A program made the position numbers and the translations under genes. Below the pieces are notes generated by a model. That model was not told the origin of the DNA and ran no database searches. It saw only the letters and a list, made by a program, of their open reading frames with translations. A stretch of DNA of 7,846 nt, taken from NCBI GenBank assembly GCA_023258655.1, contig JALQWO010000079.1:1-7846 (forward strand). Direction: 5' to 3'. Below, piece after piece: positions 1 through 6,736 of the stretch. Positions within the stretch are counted from its first letter, which is position 1. Every line of letters starts with the position of its first letter. Origin of the DNA: Bacteroidia bacterium. GTDB taxonomy: Bacteria; Bacteroidota; Bacteroidia; NS11-12g; UBA955.

Positions 1-2450
1 CCTTTTTGTACTCGGTAATTGATCTTGTGCCTTCCTTGTTTTGCAAGAGCCGGATTGACAAAAGAGTCGACGACACCATTTCCGAACCAGCTTCCACCAG
101 AGGGAAGAGCTGTAAGTGGGAAAAGTGAATCTTTGAAACAGTACCAGGTAGGATGGGCGAAGGTGATTTTTACCAAAGTATCCACTTGGATATTTACACT
201 GTTGATACAACCTTCGGAAGACTTGTATTGGATTACATGACTGCCTGGACCTGCAACACCGGGCACAAAAACGCCCGTATTTTGTGTAATTCCAGGCCCC
301 CAAAATACACCTTTTTTATCTTTATTGAATAAATTTAGTTGGTTGACATTCAAACATATAGATGTATCTATTTGAATAATTGGTTTATCCTTGACCCAAA
401 CCAACAAAGTATCGTCACAACCTTTATTCGCATAGCGAATTTTATACAATCCGGGACCGGAAATCCTGGGGTCAAATCCATTGTTTTTGATGGCCTTGTG
501 TCCGGACCAAATGCCGCCTGGAATAGAAACTTTCACACCTTTCGCAACGAAGGTGCTAAACGTATCTTCCAAGCAAAATTTCAATGTGTCGGGCTGTATT
601 ACTTGGACCGACACAATATGCACCAATTTGCGATCAACGCATTTGGCCGTTTTCAATGTGAGGGTGTCAATATTGGATTTTGCACTTGGCGACCACCAAC
701 CTGGATTATACAAATTACCAACGCCATTAATTCCCTTGCCTGACCAGGTATAATTGACATTTGGTCGAAATGGTTTTAAGATTTGATTGCCTGCGGAGGG
801 ACAAAATGTATCGTTCAAGCCGGCGTCACTCGGCAAAACTGTCAACAATGTGGTGTCTCGGCAACCACCCTGGGCCACATATATGATGTTATAATTCTTG
901 GGCCCTCCCATCAAAGAGGGGTTGTAAGTTCCGTAATAATAATTGACCAATCCCGGAAAATAATTGGGATACAAGCCCTTTGGGGAGAAGTTGAGGGTTG
1001 CCGAGGTACTTGACTCACACACAGTATCGAATTGGGCAACCTGAATGGGTTGAACAAATACGGTTTTCTTCGATACACAACCTTTCCATGTATAGGTCAA
1101 CGTATATGTGCCCGCTGTATCCGGAGTAAACAGCCCATTGGGTGTCGTTTTCGGCCCTGTCCATGTGCCCCCAGCCGGACCATACCAATAGAGGGGATAG
1201 GCATTTTTGTTGGGACAGAACACATTTTCATAATTGTAGGGCGCTGTTACCGTTACCAAAACAGTATCCGCACAACTCCCAATTTGGTACCAAACTTTCA
1301 CTGTGCCCCAAACACTGTTCGGCTTAAATTCACCCGTTTTGGCATTCACAATTCCGCTACCTTTCCAAACACCTCCAGGGGGTGAAGCACGGAGTTGGAA
1401 ATTGGGATTGTAATAGCAAACCGTTGTGTCTACTTGTGCTTTTGGCGGGTCTAATACGATGATTTTCAGCGTGTCGTAACCGGGAATGGAAGAACCGTCT
1501 TCGACTTTGATGGTAAATATCCGATTACTCGTGAGACATTGTGTGATGGGGCCTTTCCCAGAAAGAGCAGCGGGTGTCCATGTATACTTGTATTTGGTAG
1601 AGTCTCCGCCCGTGACTTTAAGCGTGAGTTGTATGCAATCGCCTTTGCAAATCGTATCCCGAGTGCTGCTGAGATTTACATTAATCGGACAGTTGGACAT
1701 GGAGAAATTGTACAAACTCTGCAATGAATACACACTATCACAATAGTCTCTGTAACCGTGTTGGTGGCTAATCTTGTACAATCCATTCAGGTTCATGCCT
1801 CCCGCTATCGTCAATTCAAATAATTGCGATTTACCACCACTGCAATTCAGCGCTCTTACTTTCGTTATTTTCACACCGTTGGGACCCGTAATGGCAGTAT
1901 TTAACAAGGTGAATGAATCACATGGAATGGCAAAGTCCGTGGCCAATTTGATGATAGAATCTTTGCAACTGGGCAAGGATATCCCAGCGCTTGCCTGAAG
2001 AAACTTGAACGGGGTAGGCTTGATGGTTTGCACCACCACCGAAGCTTTCCAACCAGAACAAGTAATACTTTTGTCGGACTTAAAATGCAACGTAATAAAA
2101 CTGTCTGTAGAGCTCACATTGCCAGGACCTATGTTGCCGCTCCAAGTACCCAAAAGTTTGGCAAAAGTGTCTTTGCCGTCGTAAATGCGAAGAATATCAT
2201 TGTCCTTTTCTGTGCAAAAACTTGAAAAACTCAGCGTGATCGACTTTGCTCCTGGAATGGACAACGTCATAGTACTGTTTTCATTGTGGTCGTAGTCCGA
2301 CTTGTTTAGGGCCTTGTCTGAATCCGTGATATTTCCTTTACAGATGCGATATCTCCCATTTTGCTGAGCTACCGTCGTTTGGGCAAAGGCAGAAACATTG
2401 TAGCAGAACCACAATAGAAACATTGCCAAATACCTCAATGTGTAAAACAC
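1..2450 (-). CDS. Large secreted CUB + Ig-like repeat protein (3' end beyond window)
   Basis: The minus frame has no stop from the window edge to about 2450, giving 807 residues counted from the ATG at 2423. Residues 1-15 are a hydrophobic signal sequence ending SAFAQ. The ATG form lacks a basic n-region; the upstream in-frame GTG (2450) or TTG (2438) would add Arg, so I favour one of those. Residues about 28-131 look like a CUB domain: C28, C70, C122, a DILRIYDG segment (76-83) and a terminal SGWKASV. Residues about 249-328 form an Ig/PKD-like domain with DTICKGDC. From 329 on come six and a half Ig-like repeats of 65-76 aa, starting near 329, 394, 460, 532, 608, 679 and 749; several carry a GGxWxG(xG) core, then GxFxP and a Cys-containing strand. 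Such proteins are usually adhesin-like and sorted by type IX secretion, but a C-terminal sorting domain would lie outside the window. Last visible gene of the operon; function unknown. Confidence 0.85.
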   Translation of the reverse strand, partial: MFYTLRYLAMFLLWFCYNVSAFAQTTVAQQNGRYRICKGNITDSDKALNKSDYDHNENSTMTLSIPGAKSITLSFSSFCTEKDNDILRIYDGKDTFAKLLGTWSGNIGPGNVSSTDSFITLHFKSDKSITCSGWKASVVVQTIKPTPFKFLQASAGISLPSCKDSIIKLATDFAIPCDSFTLLNTAITGPNGVKITKVRALNCSGGKSQLFELTIAGGMNLNGLYKISHQHGYRDYCDSVYSLQSLYNFSMSNCPINVNLSSTRDTICKGDCIQLTLKVTGGDSTKYKYTWTPAALSGKGPITQCLTSNRIFTIKVEDGSSIPGYDTLKIIVLDPPKAQVDTTVCYYNPNFQLRASPPGGVWKGSGIVNAKTGEFKPNSVWGTVKVWYQIGSCADTVLVTVTAPYNYENVFCPNKNAYPLYWYGPAGGTWTGPKTTPNGLFTPDTAGTYTLTYTWKGCVSKKTVFVQPIQVAQFDTVCESSTSATLNFSPKGLYPNYFPGLVNYYYGTYNPSLMGGPKNYNIIYVAQGGCRDTTLLTVLPSDAGLNDTFCPSAGNQILKPFRPNVNYTWSGKGINGVGNLYNPGWWSPSAKSNIDTLTLKTAKCVDRKLVHIVSVQVIQPDTLKFCLEDTFSTFVAKGVKVSIPGGIWSGHKAIKNNGFDPRISGPGLYKIRYANKGCDDTLLVWVKDKPIIQIDTSICLNVNQLNLFNKDKKGVFWGPGITQNTGVFVPGVAGPGSHVIQYKSSEGCINSVNIQVDTLVKITFAHPTWYCFKDSLFPLTALPSGGSWFGNGVVDSFVNPALAKQGRHKINYRVQK

Positions 2451-2454
2451 AGCT

Positions 2455-2895
2455 TTATTTATTGATATTGACTGATTTAGACACCAATGCGTTGCTCCAA
2501 TGTTGTCCTCGGTCTTTGATACGGATTTGAAATTGTGTGCTTTCAGAAGCCCCACCACCCAACAGAAAAATATTTTTTAACACAATACGAAGGCTCCCTG
2601 ATATTGCGATTTTTGATCCTATGGGTGACAAAGGTTTCAAATGATAATAGTCGGGTTTCGCGAATCGCAAATCTTTCACCTCTACCGATAGCGAATCAGC
2701 GCTTTCAAATCCCAAATCTCCATCACCATCTTTGTAATCAAATGTTAGGACAACCGTGTCTGAAAACTGCTTGAAATCTGTTTTGTTTAGTTTTAATGCC
2801 GAAATAATTGGCATGGGATCACCCGAATATTGATCATCGTACTTACATGAAATGAAAATAATTGCAATCACCAACAATCTATGAATCAATTTCAT
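2455..2895 (-). CDS. Small lipoprotein with DGDGDLG motif, function unknown
   Basis: This encodes 146 residues. The N-terminus is a clear lipoprotein signal: basic residues K2 and R6, a hydrophobic core at 7-15, and a lipobox ending at C17 (FISC). The residues after Cys are KYDD, acidic like the export signals reported for surface lipoproteins of Bacteroidota, so outer-leaflet display is possible. The mature part looks all-beta, with the motif FDYKDGDGDLG at 52-62 followed by alternating strands and FQIRIKDRG near 122-130. The motif recurs in uncharacterised Bacteroidota lipoproteins and resembles an acidic calcium-binding loop, but binding is not demonstrated. It starts 8 nt after the haem-lipoprotein stop and ends 4 nt before the possible GTG start of the CUB protein, so it is an internal operon gene. 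I do not recognise a named family. Confidence 0.85.
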   Translation of the reverse strand: MKLIHRLLVIAIIFISCKYDDQYSGDPMPIISALKLNKTDFKQFSDTVVLTFDYKDGDGDLGFESADSLSVEVKDLRFAKPDYYHLKPLSPIGSKIAISGSLRIVLKNIFLLGGGASESTQFQIRIKDRGQHWSNALVSKSVNINK

Positions 2896-2903
2896 GGTAT
2901 CTC

Positions 2904-3866
2904 TTATTTGTACTTGATGGCGAAGTAGGTTTTCAATAAAAACATACTGTTGCTATTGGGAATGGTGTAGTCTGTATTTTTACTATCACTTACGGTAATT
3001 CTAAACCACACAACATCATTTTCAATGTGTTTACTGCCGTTGTAATTGTAATTCCAATAATATTCACATCCGGAGCCAAGCAACCCATTCATATTTTTGG
3101 CTGGGCCTGCTCGCATAGGAACTTCATTGGTTGCATCAAATTTGGAAGGATCGGTAGACCAATTGATCGTGACGTTTTTTAGATTGCTGATGGCCGTATT
3201 ATCGTCACTCAAGGAAACCCATATTTCTGGAGATTGACCTACACCGATTTGGGCAGCTTCGTATTTGCCCGCCCGAAAAAGTGGGCTTCCATTTACCAAA
3301 AATTGAACCCCCAAAATTTGAGGAGGAAAATCAACGGAAACAGGTACTTTCCCAAGCCAATCTTTGGCACCCGCATTGATCCAATCATTGAGTCTTACTC
3401 GCCACGAATCCTTTTCAAGGGGATAATTGCTATTTGATTCCAGAGACAGTGGCATTATTCCAGAATTGCCATTCAAATCAACCGTCATTCTGTGGGGTAG
3501 CATGCTATTGCTCGCCGAAAAGGGGACAACGCGATAGCCAAATTTTCCGCCGAGATCCGGTTTCGTTACAGGCTGGTTAACCAAAGAGTAATAACTGCTT
3601 TCAACGGTACGAAAATCGGGTTCAAAATTTCCATCATGACATCCGCTATTGGCACAAGTTGGCTTGAATAAACCGGCATGCAATCCTTGGATGGTTCTGT
3701 AATTCCATGTGTCCTTGGCTCTTGGAAGGGTATCTTTCCCATTTGGGTATGGATTTTTGATATCCGGCCCCTCTGATTCACAAGCCACCAACATCACCAA
3801 AGAAAATCCTCCCAAGATGAGGTTTTTTAGGCTATTGAAGGGTGTATTGTGAATGATGGATTTCAT
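2904..3866 (-). CDS. Cytochrome c-like (PSCyt-type) haem lipoprotein
   Basis: This is a 320-aa protein if started at the ATG at 3866, 1 nt after the preceding stop. An in-frame ATG at 3896 exists but would put ten extra residues before the signal sequence. The lipobox is LVAC with C29 as lipidation site. Residues about 54-172 match the plan of the planctomycete-type cytochrome c domain: a CANSGCH haem-attachment motif (C71, C76, H77, spacing CX4CH), a likely axial Met in GIMPLS (M138), and a closing WINAGA helix (162-167). Residues about 175-320 form a second, beta-rich domain ending in an FxIxVxDS-type strand. The expected role is a membrane-anchored electron carrier or redox sensor outside the cytoplasm. 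A non-haem, disulfide-bonded version cannot be excluded because no cytochrome maturation gene is in view. It follows the DUF1501-like gene directly, as PSCyt and DUF1501 genes often cluster. Confidence 0.8.
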   Translation of the reverse strand: MKSIIHNTPFNSLKNLILGGFSLVMLVACESEGPDIKNPYPNGKDTLPRAKDTWNYRTIQGLHAGLFKPTCANSGCHDGNFEPDFRTVESSYYSLVNQPVTKPDLGGKFGYRVVPFSASNSMLPHRMTVDLNGNSGIMPLSLESNSNYPLEKDSWRVRLNDWINAGAKDWLGKVPVSVDFPPQILGVQFLVNGSPLFRAGKYEAAQIGVGQSPEIWVSLSDDNTAISNLKNVTINWSTDPSKFDATNEVPMRAGPAKNMNGLLGSGCEYYWNYNYNGSKHIENDVVWFRITVSDSKNTDYTIPNSNSMFLLKTYFAIKYK

Positions 3867-3867
3867 G

Positions 3868-5208
3868 TCAAATTCGTTGATATAAACTTCGGGCAAGGGG
3901 GTCTATGAGTCCGCAAGCATTTACATCATCAAGCACCCCAAAAATATCTGCGATGGTTGGAACGATATCTGTTAAACGTCCCACTGGTTGTGCCTCACCA
4001 CCAATGCGGATATTGGGAACACTTTTACCCAACATTAATCCCCATACCCTCAAAGCATTTGCGTCGCTATGATCATATGCAACCCAATCATTTTGATCGA
4101 GAATGGGATTGGGATTGAGGTTTCGGCCACATTCTGGAGCGACAATAAAAACCGTATTGCCCGACATTTCTGGAATATTGTTTTGAATATGTTGCCACAA
4201 CCAAGCCGTGATATGGTCGGCCCGGTGCAAACTCTGTAAATAACCTGTAAAGTTCGAGTGACAGGAATCTACTCCAGAAATATTCACGGCCAACATTTTT
4301 GGTTTGAACTCCCTCAAAACCTCAGCAGCGTACATGATATTGATGGCATCGCCGGAATCCGTCACGGGAGGCATGGCCAATTGTCCCGCCTGTTGTTTTG
4401 TAAAGACGCTTTTTATAAAGTCTTTGATTTGGGTTTTCTCTTCATCTGTATTGCTAACACTGCTTATTTGGTCTTTGGTAAGCGCAAAACTCTGATCCAG
4501 AAAATTCTTCATGAAATACATGGGTTCCAAATCCGTACGTGAGTAGGTTTTTGCATTTCCAAGTACTTCTTTGCCTGCACCAGAAAACGTCACCGGCGCG
4601 GCAAACATGTTTCCCCCATAGGCCAAGCCATAATCCTTGTGATTGCTTGAATTGAGCAATGGGGTGGAATTGCCAATGCCATTTCCGATAAACCAAGTAT
4701 CTGTTGCCTTAAAGCCCGCATGCTTCCGCAAATACTCAAAAATGGTGGGGTAGGCAGGTCGAACTTTCAATCCTTGGTTGGTTCCCGGATTCCCCGTAAG
4801 GAGGGTGTTCAAACCCACGTAGTGACCTGCACTTTGAGCCCGCATTTCGGGAAACAAGAGTCCAGTTTTTTCCATGGTTTGGGTCAGTAATTTTGGAATG
4901 GGTTCTGACCCGTTGGGTTTGCCCGCCACACTCGTGCCGTAGGCAATTTTTTTGTTCGGAGCATTGCCTTCAAACAAGTTAGGCATAATGTTTCCAGCTG
5001 CGCCAGACACACCCTGACTGTCTTCTAAATATCGCCCCAAAACACTTTCTTGCTGACGAACACCACCGGCAAACATCACCAACACCACGTGGTCCGCTTT
5101 CACCGTGCCTGACTTCGCAAACAACCTCCCTGATGGCAAAATGTAAGGTGCCAATAATCCTCCGCCCAACGCGAGTCCTGATTTGGTGATAAATTTTTTT
5201 CTATTCAT
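3868..5208 (-). CDS. DUF1501-like exported protein, alkaline-phosphatase superfamily
   Basis: This is a 446-aa protein with a Tat-like N-terminus: NRKKFITKSG (2-11), a glycine-rich hydrophobic stretch (12-24), and probable cleavage near residue 31. The arginine pair is RK rather than RR. The mature protein begins with HVVLVMFAGGVRQQ (40-53), corresponding to the first strand and metal-site region of DUF1501 proteins (typically a GGPS-type segment). Further hallmarks are GVDSCH (312-317, where relatives have GWDTH), APECGRN (357-363, relatives EFGRT), and a YDHSD segment with D379 and H380. These place it in the alkaline phosphatase/sulfatase superfamily, but DUF1501 activity and substrate are unknown and several core residues differ here. 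Length is typical of the family (about 400-480). It starts 12 nt after the preceding lipoprotein gene and ends 1 nt before the haem lipoprotein gene. Likely periplasmic or surface located. Confidence 0.8.
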   Translation of the reverse strand: MNRKKFITKSGLALGGGLLAPYILPSGRLFAKSGTVKADHVVLVMFAGGVRQQESVLGRYLEDSQGVSGAAGNIMPNLFEGNAPNKKIAYGTSVAGKPNGSEPIPKLLTQTMEKTGLLFPEMRAQSAGHYVGLNTLLTGNPGTNQGLKVRPAYPTIFEYLRKHAGFKATDTWFIGNGIGNSTPLLNSSNHKDYGLAYGGNMFAAPVTFSGAGKEVLGNAKTYSRTDLEPMYFMKNFLDQSFALTKDQISSVSNTDEEKTQIKDFIKSVFTKQQAGQLAMPPVTDSGDAINIMYAAEVLREFKPKMLAVNISGVDSCHSNFTGYLQSLHRADHITAWLWQHIQNNIPEMSGNTVFIVAPECGRNLNPNPILDQNDWVAYDHSDANALRVWGLMLGKSVPNIRIGGEAQPVGRLTDIVPTIADIFGVLDDVNACGLIDPLARSLYQRI

Positions 5209-5220
5209 GTCGCCACGTTC

Positions 5221-5724
5221 TTAATAATATTGATATTCTTCACTACAGGCAAATGCTGTGTAAACCATCTCTACGGTAACTGCCGCATTGTTTGTAATGT
5301 ATTGTTTAAAAAACGCCTTTTCACCCTCGCTGGGGTATCGCAAATAAAAACGCTTGTAGGTGTTAACAACAAAAGCATCGATATCGCTGCGCATCAAAGC
5401 ATCTTTGGGAATGGTAATACCCGATGTATTGAAATAATTACTCAAGAGCATTTCATTGGCTACATCTTGATCACCAATGGAATACAAAACATTCTGAGTC
5501 TTATATAACTGATTCGGCGAAATGGCTGTTTGGTACAAATTGGTGTATAGGATGGATATGAATTCTGCGTCGTTCTTCTTCTTGGTTTTCTTGCTTTTAT
5601 CTTCCAAAACAGTTGAGGATTCCACATTGTATCCAATGATTCTCTCCTTGGTGCAACTGAAGTGTCCCAATGCCAGTAAAAACAAGATCCACCAATAGAT
5701 TTGACTAAAATTGCGCGTATTCAT
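5221..5724 (-). CDS. Lipoprotein with two DUF4214-like helical modules
   Basis: This encodes 167 aa from the ATG at 5724. An upstream in-frame ATG at 5757 would add 11 residues and deepen the overlap with the preceding gene. The chosen start gives a clean lipoprotein signal: R4, hydrophobic core at 8-20, lipobox HFSC with C24. A lysine-rich linker (KSKKTKKK, 43-50) follows. The rest is helical, with a degenerate module (FISILYTNLYQTAISPNQ, 55-72) and a clearer one near 118-167 (VVNTYKRFYLRYPSEGEKAFF, then ACSEEYQYY). The pattern 'Y..fyxRxPs..E...f ... SxEY' recalls DUF4214 and also the C-terminal module of the upstream lipoprotein, so the two are probably paralogous or partners. It overlaps the upstream gene by 20 nt, indicating coupled translation. 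No catalytic residues are apparent; an assembly or scaffold role is only a guess. Confidence 0.8.
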   Translation of the reverse strand: MNTRNFSQIYWWILFLLALGHFSCTKERIIGYNVESSTVLEDKSKKTKKKNDAEFISILYTNLYQTAISPNQLYKTQNVLYSIGDQDVANEMLLSNYFNTSGITIPKDALMRSDIDAFVVNTYKRFYLRYPSEGEKAFFKQYITNNAAVTVEMVYTAFACSEEYQYY

Positions 5725-6631
5725 CTCCAGTAATGACTTTTTGAATGATGGTTTCAATTCGATGATCGATGTAAAACAAAGGGAATAATTGACTTACTTC
5801 TGCTGTGCTTGCTTCGCGTTGCAATAAAACAAAATAAAACCAGCGGATTTGAGATTCATGGAAGGCATCGGAATTGACGATGGCATCACAATATTCATTT
5901 TTGTTGGCTGCCCAACGAGAAAATACAGCAGATGGAATGTTCTTCTCAATAATCGCATATGAACGATCAAATTCATCTTTGGTTGGCTTTCTCAATAAAC
6001 AATTGTCGAAAACGGCATTGATAAAATTGAAACTATTCATGTTGATTCCATCGTAGATGTCGTTGTTCATCATGACCGCACACATGTTCCTGTAGTCTTT
6101 CATTTCCTTCCTGAAAGCGATTCGGCTATTCAACACATCGTAAAATTTTTTCTGGGCATCGATATAACGGTATACATTGATGGAATCTCCATTGAGTCGA
6201 GATACGGTTATCGCAAAACTCAAATTACCAATAAACTGGGCAATGCTCGGATCAGCTGCACCCTCTAAAAACCGGGCTTTGGATATATCATAAATTCTTT
6301 GAGCAAAAGCATGTCGATAAGAAGAGTCACCCGAACGGTAGGTTGTGTCGAACATGAGTAAATGCGCCAATCGCTGTCGACAAGAATCGTGCAACTCTGC
6401 TGATTTTAATTGTTTTGTGAATGACAATCGCTCGATGTCAGTGGCTTCACGACCCAATAAATCAATAAACATTCGCTGCACATAATTTTCGATTTTTAGG
6501 GTAGATACACCTTTGTAATTGGGGACCTTGTTCCCAGATATAACGATGTTTTCTGTTTTGGTACAAGCCGATAATACGAGTATGCACACCCCCAAAACCA
6601 GGCCGATTCGGTTGAGTTTGAAAATGTCCAT
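5705..6631 (-). CDS. Lipoprotein with three repeated DUF1549/DUF4214-like modules
   Basis: This 308-aa protein is the first gene of the operon. Residues 1-23 are a lipoprotein signal (K5, R8, hydrophobic 9-20, lipobox LSAC with C23). The mature part is alpha-helical and shows three copies of a short pattern: LLGREATDIE (58-67), LLRKPTKDE (212-220) and LLQREASTAE (269-278). The second and third are followed some 40 and 30 residues later by NSDAF (253-257) and TGDEY (301-305). The first copy and its surroundings (VQRMFIDLLG, RQRLAHLLMFDTTYR, YRHAFAQRIYD) also resemble the start of DUF1549, found with PSCyt cytochrome domains in planctomycetes. I cannot decide between DUF1549 and DUF4214 by eye. 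The family may be a divergent Bacteroidota relative of both. The ATG lies 4 nt after a TAnnTTTG promoter element. Function unknown; likely membrane-anchored partner of the downstream products. Confidence 0.8.
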   Translation of the reverse strand: MDIFKLNRIGLVLGVCILVLSACTKTENIVISGNKVPNYKGVSTLKIENYVQRMFIDLLGREATDIERLSFTKQLKSAELHDSCRQRLAHLLMFDTTYRSGDSSYRHAFAQRIYDISKARFLEGAADPSIAQFIGNLSFAITVSRLNGDSINVYRYIDAQKKFYDVLNSRIAFRKEMKDYRNMCAVMMNNDIYDGINMNSFNFINAVFDNCLLRKPTKDEFDRSYAIIEKNIPSAVFSRWAANKNEYCDAIVNSDAFHESQIRWFYFVLLQREASTAEVSQLFPLFYIDHRIETIIQKVITGDEYAQF

Positions 6632-6736
6632 ATCTCAAATGTACTTGATAAGGATTGCGATTGCAAGTTTATGACATCCGTCATTTTCAGTTGAGGATAA
6701 AATCTATTAGTTTCGCATTCAAAGATTTTTAACCCT
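6632..6736. other. Divergent intergenic region between operon and hmgA
   Basis: These 105 bp are the only sizeable non-coding stretch. They hold the minus-facing promoter at 6636-6666. For hmgA I see only a weak candidate: TAGTTTCG at 6708-6715, one mismatch from TAnnTTTG, with no TTG at the right distance upstream. The stretch before the hmgA ATG is A/T-rich without a Shine-Dalgarno sequence, as usual in this phylum. No clear operator palindrome, riboswitch or terminator was found. Confidence 0.6.
6636..6666 (-). promoter_or_regulatory. Bacteroidota-type promoter for the six-gene operon
   Basis: Read on the minus strand, TTG at 6666-6664 is followed after 20 nt by TACATTTG at 6643-6636. This matches the Bacteroidota consensus TTG-N17-23-TAnnTTTG at every fixed position. 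The -7 element ends only 4 nt before the ATG of the first lipoprotein gene (6631), so transcription would begin at or within a base or two of the start codon, suggesting a leaderless or nearly leaderless mRNA. A chance match in 105 bp is possible but unlikely. Confidence 0.55.

Noticed and set aside
1..1437. Possible DNA-level tandem repeat across the Ig-like region
   Set aside because: The repetition is visible in the protein pattern only; the nucleotide sequences of the copies are clearly diverged, so no DNA repeat feature is called.
19..2225. Many plus-strand ORFs of 60-134 codons, the longest at 339-743 and 1032-1385
   Set aside because: They are antisense to one continuous minus-strand frame whose translation shows a signal sequence, CUB signature and Ig-like repeats; the plus-strand products show no recognisable domain.
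3867..3896. Upstream ATG at 3896 as start of the haem lipoprotein
   Set aside because: It would overlap the preceding gene by 29 nt and place extra residues before the lipoprotein signal; the ATG at 3866 gives a normal signal and 1-nt spacing.
4258..4696. Plus- and minus-frame ORFs of 63-94 codons inside the DUF1501-like gene
   Set aside because: They are shadows of the 446-aa coding frame and show no independent start context or domain.
6698..6715. hmgA promoter candidates TAAAAT (6698-6703) and TAGTTTCG (6708-6715)
   Set aside because: Neither has a properly spaced -33 TTG, and the second has a mismatch to the Bacteroidota -7 consensus; too weak to annotate.
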